A stretch of 64,000 nt of DNA, taken from Limnephilus marmoratus. Its lineage: Eukaryota > Arthropoda > Insecta > Trichoptera > Limnephilidae. The position numbers and the translations under genes were made by a program. The DNA lies in NCBI GenBank assembly GCA_917880885.1, contig OU862917.1:33034104-33098103 (forward strand), read 5' to 3'. The notes below the pieces were generated by a model. It had not been told where the DNA came from. It made no database searches and saw only the letters and a list, made by a program, of their open reading frames with translations. Of the stretch, positions 1-8,539 are shown piece by piece; position 1 is the first letter of the stretch; each line of letters begins with the position of its first letter.

Positions 1-1143
1 AGTGTTGCAATCTCTCGCCTGATATTTGGCGGGGTTATATTTGCAAGTACGGGGAGCCAAGGAAGAGGAGTCGATTTTAAGGTTCCGCTGATGGTTCGCA
101 TTGTGGCATTAAGCTGAACGTCGACCATGGAAGTGTGGGCGCTTCTGGCCCATACTGGAGCACAGTATTCAGCTGCTGAGAAAACCAGGGCAATGGATGC
201 CGTTCTGAGCGTGTTGGCGTCGCATCCCCAGCTAGTACCAGCCAGCTTATTGACTAAGTTTAGTCTTGTCCTGGTTTTTTTGCCCACTGTTTCCATGTGT
301 TTCCGGTAATTCAGGCTCCTGTCCAAAGTTATTCCAAGATAGCGGGGATGGGGGTCATGGTAAATATTTTTTCCATCAAACTGAACACAGAGTTTTGCGT
401 TTGCTTGTGAATTACTGAGATGGAAAGCTGTCACAACTGTTTTCGACCCATTTGGCTTTAGTCGCCAATTGAGGAAAAATTCTTCCATAGCCTTGAGGTC
501 AGAATTAAGGATCTCTTCTGCTGCATTGAGGGTTTTGGCTTGGACTGTGATGGCGAAGTCATCTGCGTAAGCAAATTTTCTGCCTTCAGTGTGAGAAAGA
601 TCTCGAGTATAGATATTGAAGAGTGGTGGGGCCAGCACTGAGCCTTGGGCAAGGCCATTATTCAGGTGCATTTTTTTGCTTTTTAGCCCTCCTAGAAAAA
701 CCCTGAAAGTACGGCCAGTTAGTAGTTGCTCAATAAGTCGTACTGTGTTGCCATCCTTTATGGTGTCGTAGAGCTTGACAAGGAGGCCTTTGTGCCACAC
801 CGTGTCGTAAGCCGCAGAGAGATCAATGAACGCTGCCGCAGTCTTAAGCCGTTTCTGGAATCCAGATTCGATGTGTGTTGTCAGAGCTAGCACCTGGTCA
901 CAGCAGTTACGGCCTGGTCTGAAGCCAGCTTGCTCTTGTGGAACCACTTTCTCCAGAATTGGGGTAAGTCTGCGGAGCACCACTCGCTCTAGGAGTTTAT
1001 ACATGGTACTTAAAAGCGAGATGGGCCGATAGCTGTTTGGATCTTCTGGTGGCTTGTTGGGTTTGAGGATCGCAATAACTTTAGTTTTTTTCCAGATATT
1101 TGGAATTACTCCAGTTTTAAAAATTTCAGTAAACAGTTTTGCG
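1..1143 (-). CDS. Jockey-superfamily LINE reverse transcriptase, partial
   Basis: Read on the minus strand, a frame without stops runs from about 1143 to the window edge, so the 3' end lies outside. In order it shows the RT block NSYRPISLLSTMYKLLE, then QAGFRPGRNCCDQ, motif A AAAFIDLSAAYDTVWH, motif B NGLAQGSVLAPPLFNIY, the catalytic box FAYADDFAIT and the thumb block PRYLGITLDRSLNYRKH. These are the non-LTR retrotransposon RT motifs, which perform target-primed reverse transcription in the nucleus. The endonuclease half is missing: coding similarity stops at a small palindrome next to a Penelope-like element. No stop is seen across about 380 codons, so this is a truncated rather than heavily mutated copy. 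Clade assignment (Jockey-like) is inferred from motifs. Confidence 0.85.
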
Positions 1144-1185
1144 ATCCATAACTTATGGTTATGGATCATTCATAAGTTATGGATC
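1144..1185. repeat. Palindrome at LINE/Penelope junction
   Basis: GATCCATAACTTATG at 1144-1158 is repeated as its exact reverse complement at 1171-1185, around a 13-nt loop. The left half reads in frame with the LINE RT on its left (minus strand, KLWIAKLF). The right half abuts the inverted Penelope fragment. The short string TTATGGATCA also occurs twice here in direct orientation, which suggests template switching when the Penelope copy inserted. Confidence 0.75.
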
Positions 1186-1841
1186 AACATACCTATACCA
1201 TGTAAACACATTAGATAATAGGGAAAGTCCACAATCAAATAATTTGTTCTCAAAGAAGTTCATAAATATGTCAGAAAACAATGGTAAAGCGGGATTCCCC
1301 ATAGGGAGACCATTACGCTGTTTGTAGAATTTATCATTAAAGGTAAAATAGTTTTGATTAATGCAAATTTCTAATAATGTGGACATTTCCTTCACAATAG
1401 TTCGATCTAAATGGGAATTATTTAAAATATTTAAAATTAGGTTTTACATTCATTAGTGGGAATGCTGGGAAACAGATTGACAACGTCAAATGAAACTAAT
1501 TTACTGTTGCTAGGAATATCTAAATCTTTGATTTTATCGATTAACTCCAAACTGTTTTTAATTGAGCGATGTGATGTGAATAATTTATTGGATTTGAACA
1601 AAGATACAAATTTAGAACATATATTATAATTGGGGTTAGAATAAGCAGGAACAACAGGTCTGATAGGGACATCCTGTTTATGAATTTTAGCCAAACCATA
1701 CAGTTTAGGAGGTTTAGGATTGGTTAATACTAGAGAATTATATTTAGGTTTCCTGCAAATTAAAGGACAGCTCTTGATTGTCTCCTTGACGTCTTCTTGA
1801 TACTTCTTTGTGGGGTCTTTTGAAATGGTTGTAAAATTATC
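1183..1841 (-). pseudogene. Inverted RT fragment of the Penelope-like element
   Basis: Minus-strand translation repeats the RT part of the plus-strand ORF (LAKIHKQDVPIRPVV, SFDVVNLFPSIPTNE, GLPMGNPA, TWYRYVD). One A is missing in a short A-run near 1447 relative to the main copy, which breaks the frame. The fragment ends inside the catalytic YVDD codons, so it can encode no active RT. There are a few substitutions against the other arm, for example TFNDKFYKQRN instead of TCNDKLYKQHN. It is a non-coding arm of the element's terminal inverted structure. Confidence 0.88.
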
Positions 1842-1915
1842 AGTTTTGTTAATGTCAGATTATTTTCTAGTATGGTTTTTTTTATACTGTTTAAGGTTAG
1901 TTTTTCAATATTTTT

Positions 1916-3595
1916 GTGGTTATTTTTGTAATTATTTTTTTTTTTTTAAACGATAATTTTACAACCATTTTAAAAGACCCCACAAAGAAGTATCAAGAAG
2001 ACGTCAAGGAGACAATCAAGAGCTGTCCTTTAATTTGCGTGAAACCTAAATATAATTCTCTAGTATTAACCAATCCTCAACCTCCTAAACTGTATGGTTT
2101 GGCTAAAATTCATAAACAGGATGTCCCTATCAGACCTGTTGTTCATGCTTATTCTAACCCCAATTATAATATATGTTCTAAATTTGTATCTTTGTTCAAA
2201 TCCAATAAATTATTCACATCACATCGCTCAATTAAAAACAGTTTGGAGTTAATCGATAAAATCAAAGATTTAGATATTCCTAGCAACAGTAAATTAGTTT
2301 CATTTGACGTTGTCAATCTGTTTCCCAGCATTCCCACTAATGAATGTAAAAACCTAATTTTAAATATTTTAAATAATTCCCATTTAGATCGAACTATTGT
2401 GAAGGAAATGTCCACATTATTAGAAATTTGCATTAATCAAAATTATTTTACCTGTAATGATAAATTATACAAACAGCATAATGGTCTCCCTATGGGGAAT
2501 CCCGCTTCACCATTGTTTGCTGACATATTTATGAACTTCTTTGAGAACAAATTATTTGATTGTGGACTTTCCCTATTATCTAATGTGTTTACATGGTATA
2601 GGTATGTTGATGACGTTTTTGTAATTTGGTCGGGTAGTAACAGACAATTAGATAATTTTCTCACGTTTATTAATAACCTTCACCAAAATATAAAATTTAC
2701 ACTGGAACATAATGATGACAACAAAAACTTTTTAGACTTAAATATCAATTTCGATAATAATAAGTGTGTATTTAATATATATAGAAATTCTACACACACT
2801 GATTGTGTTATACCGTCTACTTCCCTTCACCCTTTGTCACATAAACTCGCCTCCTTCAACTCGATGATACATCGTGCTATTAATATCCTTTTAAACAATG
2901 ATAATTATAATAATGAAATTAACATTATAAAACAGATAGCCGTGAACAATGGATATAAACCTGAAATAATTTACCGCCTAGTTAATAAAAAGCAAACAAA
3001 ATTTTTAACAAAAAAATATATTTATAGTGGTAATAGTAACAACAAACCTAGTATCAACTTAATATATAAAAAACTTCTTTATACAGGCGATTTATCCTTA
3101 AAAATATCCCGCATATTACCATATCATATTTCTCCAGGTTTCTATACTAATTCTAAAATAAAAAATTTGATTAATAACAAGGATATTCTAATAAATTTGA
3201 AAAAAAACGGGATATACACTTTAGAATGCAACGATTGTGACGCGCAATATGTAGGAATGTCTACTAGAAATTTTAAAACCAGAATTAGGGAACATGAACT
3301 TTGTTTACGTAATAATAACTACTCAGAGTTTGCTAACCATCTCATAGAGACAGGTCATAGCTTCAACAAAGAAAAAACTAAGTTTAAACATTGCAACGTA
3401 AATTCATATTTTAAATTGTGCGCGTTAGAAACTTTAGAAATCAACAAAAAAATTAAATCTAAAATTAATTTAGTTAATAAAATAATAGCACCATGTAAAT
3501 CACCTCTGCTTATGATGTTTCCATGTAATTTTGACTCCTCCCACCGTCCTCCCCCTCCACCAAATTCCCCCCTCCCACTACCCCCGCCTAATTAA
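1916..3595 (+). CDS. Penelope-like RT with GIY-YIG endonuclease
   Basis: 559 codons. RT blocks: LYGLAKIHKQDVPIRPVV (about residues 59-76), motif A LVSFDVVNLFPSIP (127-140), motif B GLPMGNPASPLF (190-201), catalytic WYRYVDDVFVIW (227-238). The C-terminal GIY-YIG nuclease has GIYTLECNDC (432-441) and YVGMSTRNFKTRIREHE (445-461), containing the arginine and following acidic/histidine residues typical of the fold. Penelope RT primes at a nick and the nuclease is thought to make it. The ATG lies in the spacer and the first ~12 codons are not element sequence. Family members are usually longer, with about 200 more N-terminal residues (including a DKG block) missing here, so the copy is 5' truncated. 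The protein ends in a proline-rich tail. No internal stop or frameshift is visible. Confidence 0.93.
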   Translation: MVIFVIIFFFLNDNFTTILKDPTKKYQEDVKETIKSCPLICVKPKYNSLVLTNPQPPKLYGLAKIHKQDVPIRPVVHAYSNPNYNICSKFVSLFKSNKLFTSHRSIKNSLELIDKIKDLDIPSNSKLVSFDVVNLFPSIPTNECKNLILNILNNSHLDRTIVKEMSTLLEICINQNYFTCNDKLYKQHNGLPMGNPASPLFADIFMNFFENKLFDCGLSLLSNVFTWYRYVDDVFVIWSGSNRQLDNFLTFINNLHQNIKFTLEHNDDNKNFLDLNINFDNNKCVFNIYRNSTHTDCVIPSTSLHPLSHKLASFNSMIHRAINILLNNDNYNNEINIIKQIAVNNGYKPEIIYRLVNKKQTKFLTKKYIYSGNSNNKPSINLIYKKLLYTGDLSLKISRILPYHISPGFYTNSKIKNLINNKDILINLKKNGIYTLECNDCDAQYVGMSTRNFKTRIREHELCLRNNNYSEFANHLIETGHSFNKEKTKFKHCNVNSYFKLCALETLEINKKIKSKINLVNKIIAPCKSPLLMMFPCNFDSSHRPPPPPNSPLPLPPPN

Positions 3596-3693
3596 TTGTG
3601 TACTTGTATAGAATTTTTAAGTTAGTTTTAAGTTTGCTCGTTAATGATACGGACGTGTAGAAACTGGTAGCAAAGAAATTTTAAATTAAAAGT

Positions 3694-4223
3694 TGTAGCG
3701 CGCCGTTTTTACGCTTGCCACTACACCATCTCTTTCCCCCGTACAGCGCCATCCTGCTCACCCACCCCTAAGCAAACCAGGATGCGCCGACGCCTTCTGC
3801 GCATCTCCCACCCTTGAGCCGCTACATAAACCATACCCCGCAACAAGGAATGGGCTATATAACAGGCTGCGCGCCCTAAATTAGTCAGTTCGTCTGCAGC
3901 TCGCTCTTGGCTAGTACGCTCTCTTAGTTGCGCTTCGTCCTCTGGCACGACCCTCTAAGGAGTATTCTACTACCATAAGTAAAGCACCAACCAGACCCCC
4001 GACTGCTGCCTTAGTTGCGCTTCGTCCTATGGTACGACCCTCTAAGCAGAACCACAGTCAGCTTTTGTTGTTCCCAAAGCCTAACGGCAAGGTTCCCTCC
4101 GATCCCTTGCTCAGTTAATTAGTGAATTGATACATTGTGACTATTTTTACCATATTATGTGATCTGTGAACTTACTTTCTTAAATAAATAACCTTTTACC
4201 AACAATTGTGTTATAAAGTAACA
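3694..4223 (+). mobile_element. Solo LTR candidate with TATA promoter
   Basis: The segment starts TGTAGCGC, ends GTAACA and is flanked by AAAGT (3689-3693) and AATGT (4224-4228), a 5-bp duplication with one mismatch. Inside are a TATA box TATATAA near 3855, an initiator-like GTCAGTTCGT about 30 bp downstream, and an AATAAATAA polyadenylation signal near 4184. Two direct repeats of about 37 bp (3923-3959 and 4010-4046) lie between promoter and poly(A) signal. No gag/pol is adjacent, so it would be a solo LTR. The superfamily cannot be assigned. Confidence 0.55.
3853..3905 (+). promoter_or_regulatory. Core promoter within LTR
   Basis: TATATAA is followed about 28 bp later by an arthropod-type initiator (TCAGT) and a GC-rich downstream stretch. 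The spacing matches RNA polymerase II core promoters in insect LTRs. Transcription is inferred, not shown. Confidence 0.45.
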
Positions 4224-4287
4224 AATGTACATCGAAAAATAAAACTTTTCAAAACAAAAAATCAAAGACTTTGATTCGTTACAAGTT

Positions 4288-5125
4288 ATAAAATTGTATA
4301 TCTGTTACTAATATGCAGCTTGCTGGAATACAATTCCATAGTTTGGTCCCCATATTATCAAATTCATAAAAAAAATATTGAACGAGTGAAGCAAAAGTTT
4401 TTACAATTTATTTACTCCAAGTTACGCATACCTATTCAACTCATTTACTATACATTCTTACTAAATGCACTTAAATTGTATTCCCTAGAAAACAGAAGTA
4501 AACAAATAACCTAACTTTTTTGTTTAAAATTATTCACTCCGAATTAGACTGTTGTGAACTCCTACATTTCATTGACTTTAAGGCACCAACTCGAGCGACA
4601 TGGCAAAACATAGTATTCGGCAACAATAATAATTCTGGAACCAACTACCTCATACATGCACCTATTCCTCGATTTCACACACTTGCAAACAAATTCACCT
4701 CAAGTATCGATGTATTTAATACAAATTTACCATTATTTAAGAAATACTTTAATGATATTTTTATGTAGTATATTTTGATATTTAGGGAGAATCACATAGC
4801 ACATTGCATTTATTTGTGTATTTTTATATTTATCTAGAATATAAAAATCTGTTGCAGTTTTTTTATGTACTACGACATTTGATTCGATTTTTCAAGAATT
4901 GTTTTTTATGTAAACTTTGTGAATACACTATACTATTTTATGCCATTTGCAACTTTAAAAACTTTCTCGTGTATTGTAATGCATTATTTTTACTAAAATT
5001 TATCTTTATGTCTTCCATTCATGTGATGTTTATTTTTCAACTTTTTTTATTTAAACTGTTTCTGTATTTTAAACTTATCATATAAAAGCCCATCAGGGCG
5101 TTGAAATATTAATAAATAAATAAAA
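4288..5125 (+). pseudogene. LINE 3' end (RT C-terminus and 3' UTR)
   Basis: From about 4288 the plus strand reads SLLEYNSIVWSPYYQIHKKNIERVKQKFL, the conserved region after RT in Jockey/CR1-like ORF2. It continues after one stop near 4513 with FKIIHSELDCCELLHFIDFK and GTNYLIHAPIPRFHTLANKF, ending at a stop near 4768. The 3' UTR closes with a small hairpin (GCCC at 5088-5091, GGGC at 5096-5099) and an AATAAATA tail. Length and position of conserved blocks match the C-terminus of the intact LINE at 21.9-24.9 kb, of which this looks like a relative. It is severely 5' truncated and at least once interrupted. Confidence 0.8.
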
Positions 5126-5560
5126 ACTAAAGGAACACTATTTATCCAAAACCTATTTACCTCAAACCAAACATAAAAATTAACTTATAAATAACCAATG
5201 TACAATAACCATTAAAATAAAATAAATATAAAACTTTCTACTACAACACATTAATACTTGTCACACATAATCATAAATAAACACGTAAACACCTCAGCAC
5301 AGGTTCTCCTAGTGAGGTGTTCACGAAACATACAACAATACCTATCCACAGTTTCACCTTCGCAAACCTACCATACACCCAACATAATAAAATTGAAAAA
5401 TATATTATGTAAAAATGTTTTCAAAATTTATCTATTATGTAAAAATGTTAATTATTAGGTAAATACTGTAATACATAGAAATAAATAAACTGTTATTTTT
5501 TTAATTGTAAAACTAACGTTTTTAAGACAAGATTTTTTATGCATAGCACAAAGGGTAACA
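5126..5560. other. AT-rich spacer, no feature recognised
   Basis: AT-rich sequence with short A/T runs. A 66-codon open frame (5258-5458) has no recognisable motif and looks fortuitous. No promoter, RNA gene or repeat boundary is evident. Confidence 0.5.
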
Positions 5561-5631
5561 ATTATTATAAGCAATAATTATCAGCCTGAAACACTCATCC
5601 ACATTGAAAAATCTTCCGAGAAAAGATACAT

Positions 5632-5704
5632 GACGCCAACGGGACTTGAACCCGTGTCCTCTCGATTGCCGGTCGATTGCTCTTGACCACTGAGCTATGG
5701 CGGC
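5632..5704 (-). tRNA. tRNA-like gene, anticodon GGC (Ala?)
   Basis: It is the 73-nt mirror copy of the unit at 5828-5900, apparently identical. It has the same A box TAGCTCAGTGG, B box GGTTCAAGTCC, D-stem GCTC/GAGC and T-stem ACGGG/CCCGT. The two units point away from each other. Position 33 is C instead of the nearly invariant U and acceptor pair 2:71 mismatches, so it may be a tRNA-derived repeat rather than a decoding tRNA. Confidence 0.5.
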
Positions 5705-5827
5705 TTATCTCGTACCCGCCAAATGATTCAATATATAATATATAATAATAATTTTGTCTCGACGCCACCTAGCGAGGGACTTAACACTTACAATGTTTCT
5801 CTCGCAAAAATAAAGTTGGTTGTGTTG

Positions 5828-5900
5828 GCCGCCATAGCTCAGTGGTCAAGAGCAATCGACCGGCAATCGAGAGGACACGGGTTCAAGTCCCGTTGGCGTC
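5828..5900 (+). tRNA. tRNA-like gene, anticodon GGC (Ala?)
   Basis: A 73-nt cloverleaf can be drawn: acceptor GCCGCCA/TGGCGTC (6 of 7 pairs), D-stem GCTC/GAGC, anticodon stem ATCGA/TCGAG (4 of 5 pairs) with loop CCGGCAA, T-stem ACGGG/CCCGT with loop TTCAAGT. A and B boxes are intact and a TTTT terminator follows within about 10 nt, so Pol III transcription is plausible. Anticodon GGC would decode alanine, but C at position 33 is abnormal. It may be a pseudo-tRNA or the head of a repeat. Confidence 0.55.
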
Positions 5901-5971
5901 ATGTATCTTTTCTCGGAAGATTTTTCAATGTGGATGAGTGTTTCAGGCTGATAATTATTGCTTATAATAAT

Positions 5972-6500
5972 AAATAAACTGATTATTTTGTACTCTGATT
6001 TGCATAGGTTTAAGATACGTAATAAATTATTTTTTTATATATTTTAATAATCTAATTTTGCACTCACAACAATAACATTTGGCAAACATCAGTTGTTTTG
6101 TTTTGCTCCTTAGGAAAATAATCTCATACCATCTTTTTTTGAATTACAGACGGTGTGTCCATTTACAATACACATGTAAAACAAGCTACACATTTATGGA
6201 AGTACGAGTATATATTCTTAAAAAAAAAAGAAACGAGAAAGGTAAATAGAAACATGAGATACATGCCATAGCGGGTAATGTGTGGCATTTAAATCCCTCT
6301 TGAATTCTTCTAGGCTACTCTTAAAGATGTCGACAGTTTTGAAAGCGTTACTTAACAGCCCCATACCTCGTATCATGCTATGCCGAGCCAGTACGTCCGT
6401 TCTGCTACGTGGCATTCATAGAAGATCATCCCTGGCTGTAGTTGTGCGGTGCGGTGAACAACTTATAGCATTTCAGAAGCACGGGCTATCTATAAAATTA
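5972..6500. other. No feature recognised
   Basis: AT-rich up to about 6240, then mixed composition. Overlapping open frames at 6218-6415 (minus) and 6282-6728 (plus) have no recognisable domain. The latter runs into the neighbouring Helitron and so is unlikely to be a gene. Confidence 0.4.
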
Positions 6501-7147
6501 CTAGCTGGGTTACCCGGCTTCGCTCAGGACAACATTCGAGAGTGTTATGGAATGTTTAACAGTGATGTTCCCGATTCCCTATTCCCGAACATTCCACAAT
6601 TTTCCAGAATGTTCCGGGATGTTCTGGAACGTTGTGAAATGCTCTCAAATACTTTGACTGGGGTATCCGGCCACGCTCAGACGTTTGAATCCACGACGGA
6701 TCTTGCTTTATATATCCCATATGGGTAGCCCCATAAAAAAAATATTTCAAATGTTCCAGATCATTCCACAACATTCAGGAGTTTTCTGGAATGTTCCAAA
6801 TTGGTCTGGGATGTTCCGGTATGTTCCTGAACGTTCCATCATATTCTCGAACATTATATATTATAATAGTCCAGAATGTTCCGGGGTGTTCTGGAATGTG
6901 GTGGAATACCGAAGAATACTCTGGAATGTTTTAAACTGTCCAAGAAATTTCAAGGGGGCGAAACATTCAGCCATTATATCTTTAAAAGCACGCCCTTCAG
7001 GTAAAAATGGGAACTTTCTTCATGGATAAGGGATAGAGGGCTACCACACAATATTATATCACCCGTTATCATACAGGGACTCATCGTCGACTTTTAGCGG
7101 CATCCACATTGTACACATTTTTTAAAAATGTACATTGAAGATTAAGA
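6501..7147 (-). mobile_element. Short non-autonomous Helitron
   Basis: On the minus strand the element starts TCTTAATCTTCAATG (plus position 7147) and ends GAGCGAAGCCGGGTAACCC followed by AGCTAG (plus 6501). Both ends sit exactly between a host A and T. TC...CTAG ends, a GC-rich 3' segment and A/T insertion without target duplication are Helitron hallmarks. There is no Rep/helicase ORF, so it is non-autonomous. The interior carries a long array of TTC/GAA half-sites in 10-bp phase. Confidence 0.75.
6550..6935. promoter_or_regulatory. HSE-like half-site array inside Helitron
   Basis: Repeated GAATGTTCC-type blocks form alternating nGAAn/nTTCn pentamers. From 6754 to 6846 a TTC occurs at 10 successive 10-bp steps (9 exact, one GTC), with GAA or a one-base variant at several of the +5 positions (exact at 6789, 6829 and 6849). 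A second stretch (about 6590-6640) shows the same phase. Contiguous inverted nGAAn units are the recognition pattern of heat shock factor trimers. Binding is inferred. Confidence 0.6.
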
Positions 7148-7473
7148 TTATCCAACTTTCCAGAATCTCCTAGACTCACCGACACTCTCCATCACTCATT
7201 TCTGAAAGCTTCTAGAACTTTCTCCTTTCATAACATCACATAGCATTAAAAAACCTATATATACTCGTACTTCGCTACTCATTCCAGAATTTTCTACAGC
7301 TTTATCGAACCTTACATAACTTTCCGGAACCTTCTAAACTCACCGACATTCTCCGCCACTCCTTCCAGAACTTTCTACTTAATCTAATCTTATTGAACTT
7401 TCCAAAACCTTGTTATGAAGCAATTCTTAATTTTTGTTATTCCTTCAAGTACTTTCGTAAGCTATAGAAAAAA
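7148..7473. repeat. ~80-bp tandem repeat array, left part
   Basis: Degenerate copies of the unit that dominates 9.26-10.44 kb, including CAGCTTTATCGAACC, ACTTTCCGGAACCTTC and ACTCACCGAC blocks. The left end starts at the boundary of the Helitron at 6.5-7.1 kb. Toward 7470 the repeat becomes too diverged to align confidently. It is probably continuous in origin with the parts at 8466-8539 and 9264-10445. Confidence 0.75.
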
Positions 7474-8465
7474 TGATAATGTTGGCGACACTCTCTTGAT
7501 TTTGGTGTTTATGCGAAGCGCGGGCAGCGTTTTCCGGTTCCGCTTTACTCTTTGATTTGGAAGCGAGAAGAGCGGCTCGCTTTGGAAATCGACGGGTCAC
7601 ACATTGTGAGGAATAAATGTGCTAATTTTTCGGGAAGGAGTGAAATCAAGTATACGCGGGTGACAATCTATTTTTAGTGAATGTTAATAATGGTTTTCAT
7701 GGAAAAATCCTCAAAAACACGCGAGTGAGTTCGTGTTGAACCGTGGCGGGTGAAATTCTACCGCGTGTTATTTTGGCGGGTGCTCGGTAATTGTAATCGG
7801 TAATGATCAGAGTCATCCTGTCGGGATATAAAACATTACGCAGATAATGTTCATTTTCCCGCGGCCGGCAAACCCGCGGAGAACATCATTTTAAGGGTTC
7901 GCGCCGTAAGCGAGAGAGAGTGTCGCTACCATTTGGGAAAGGACCGGTAAACCGGAGAGGGTCATGGGTCCCCACCAGCAGTGATCGTTCGGCTCCAGAG
8001 CCGAGGCCTGAAGAGGAAGCAGAAGGACCGACATCCCGCAGAGGGTCCTGGGATTCTACCTGGTTTAGTCGAGCGGATCCCGAGCTGAGTTCTACCGATG
8101 GTGGAGAGAGTCTGGGCCTCCCCTTCGTTAGGAACTTACATCAGGCGTCTCCGGGGCCTACCGCTCTCAGCCGCAGTCCGGGGGGTAGATAGATAGGTTA
8201 GGATTAGTTGGATACGTGGTCCCGGGTGAGTCTTTATATGTATTAAGTATCCATCACCGGTACTCCTTTGTACAATATACAATACTAATGTTCTCACTTA
8301 ATACTGGGTTTTAATGGCAAAGTCCTACACCTACTCCTTTCCAGGGATGTCATATTAAGATTGCCCACGCCGTGAAGGGAGAGTCTCGTGCCTGCTGCAG
8401 ATTGACATTCACTCATTCTACCTAATTAACATGCTATTCAACGTAGTAATTAGCAAATTAACAAT
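7474..8465 (+). mobile_element. Possible second LTR inserted in the repeat array
   Basis: GC-richer sequence interrupts the array. It begins TGTTGGCGACACTC and can be ended at TTAACA near 8465, a TG...CA pattern. A TATA box (GGGATATAAAACATT) lies near 7820. A 12-bp inverted match (GCGACACTCTCT near 7478 and AGAGAGTGTCGC near 7914) joins its ends to mid-element sequence. A 90-codon frame at 7920-8192 contains RRGSW twice. No matching target duplication was found, so boundaries and nature are tentative. An exon with a splice donor (GGTGAGTC near 8223) is the alternative. Confidence 0.3.
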
Positions 8466-8539
8466 GTACAAAAAGCTCACTTAACAACCTTTTAGACTCA
8501 CCGACGTACTCTGCCCTCCTGCCAGAATTTTCTACAGCT
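8466..8539. repeat. ~80-bp array fragment between two insertions
   Basis: Contains the block CCTTTTAGACTCACCGACGT and ends CTACAGCT, where a solo LTR begins. The same repeat resumes immediately after the LTR with AGCTTTATCAAACC, so this is one array split by insertion. Confidence 0.85.

Larger units (their letters stand above)
1183..3693 (+). mobile_element. Penelope-like element with inverted partial copy
   Basis: The element consists of an inverted partial copy (1183-1841), a 110-bp AT-rich spacer (1842-1951), the main 5'-truncated copy with the RT/GIY-YIG ORF, and a short 3' UTR ending about 3693 where an LTR begins. The two arms, 1183-1841 and 1952-2611, are near-identical reverse complements about 660 bp long. 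Penelope-like elements are known to carry partial tandem or inverted copies at their ends, so this arrangement fits the family. The exact 3' boundary is inferred from the start of the neighbouring LTR. Confidence 0.85.
5561..5971. repeat. Large palindrome carrying two tRNA-like genes
   Basis: An arm of about 145 bp (5561-5705) is repeated as its reverse complement at 5827-5971, separated by a 121-bp spacer. The match includes the tRNA-like units and about 70 bp of flank on each side, ending in AT-rich sequence. This is a foldback or head-to-head duplicated tRNA-derived element. No transposase is present. Confidence 0.9.

Noticed and set aside
3721..3948. 75-codon minus frame, arginine-rich
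   Set aside because: Lies across the LTR promoter and has no domain.
5723..5977. 84-codon open frame across the palindrome
   Set aside because: It is a translation of the tRNA-like unit, a common artefact.
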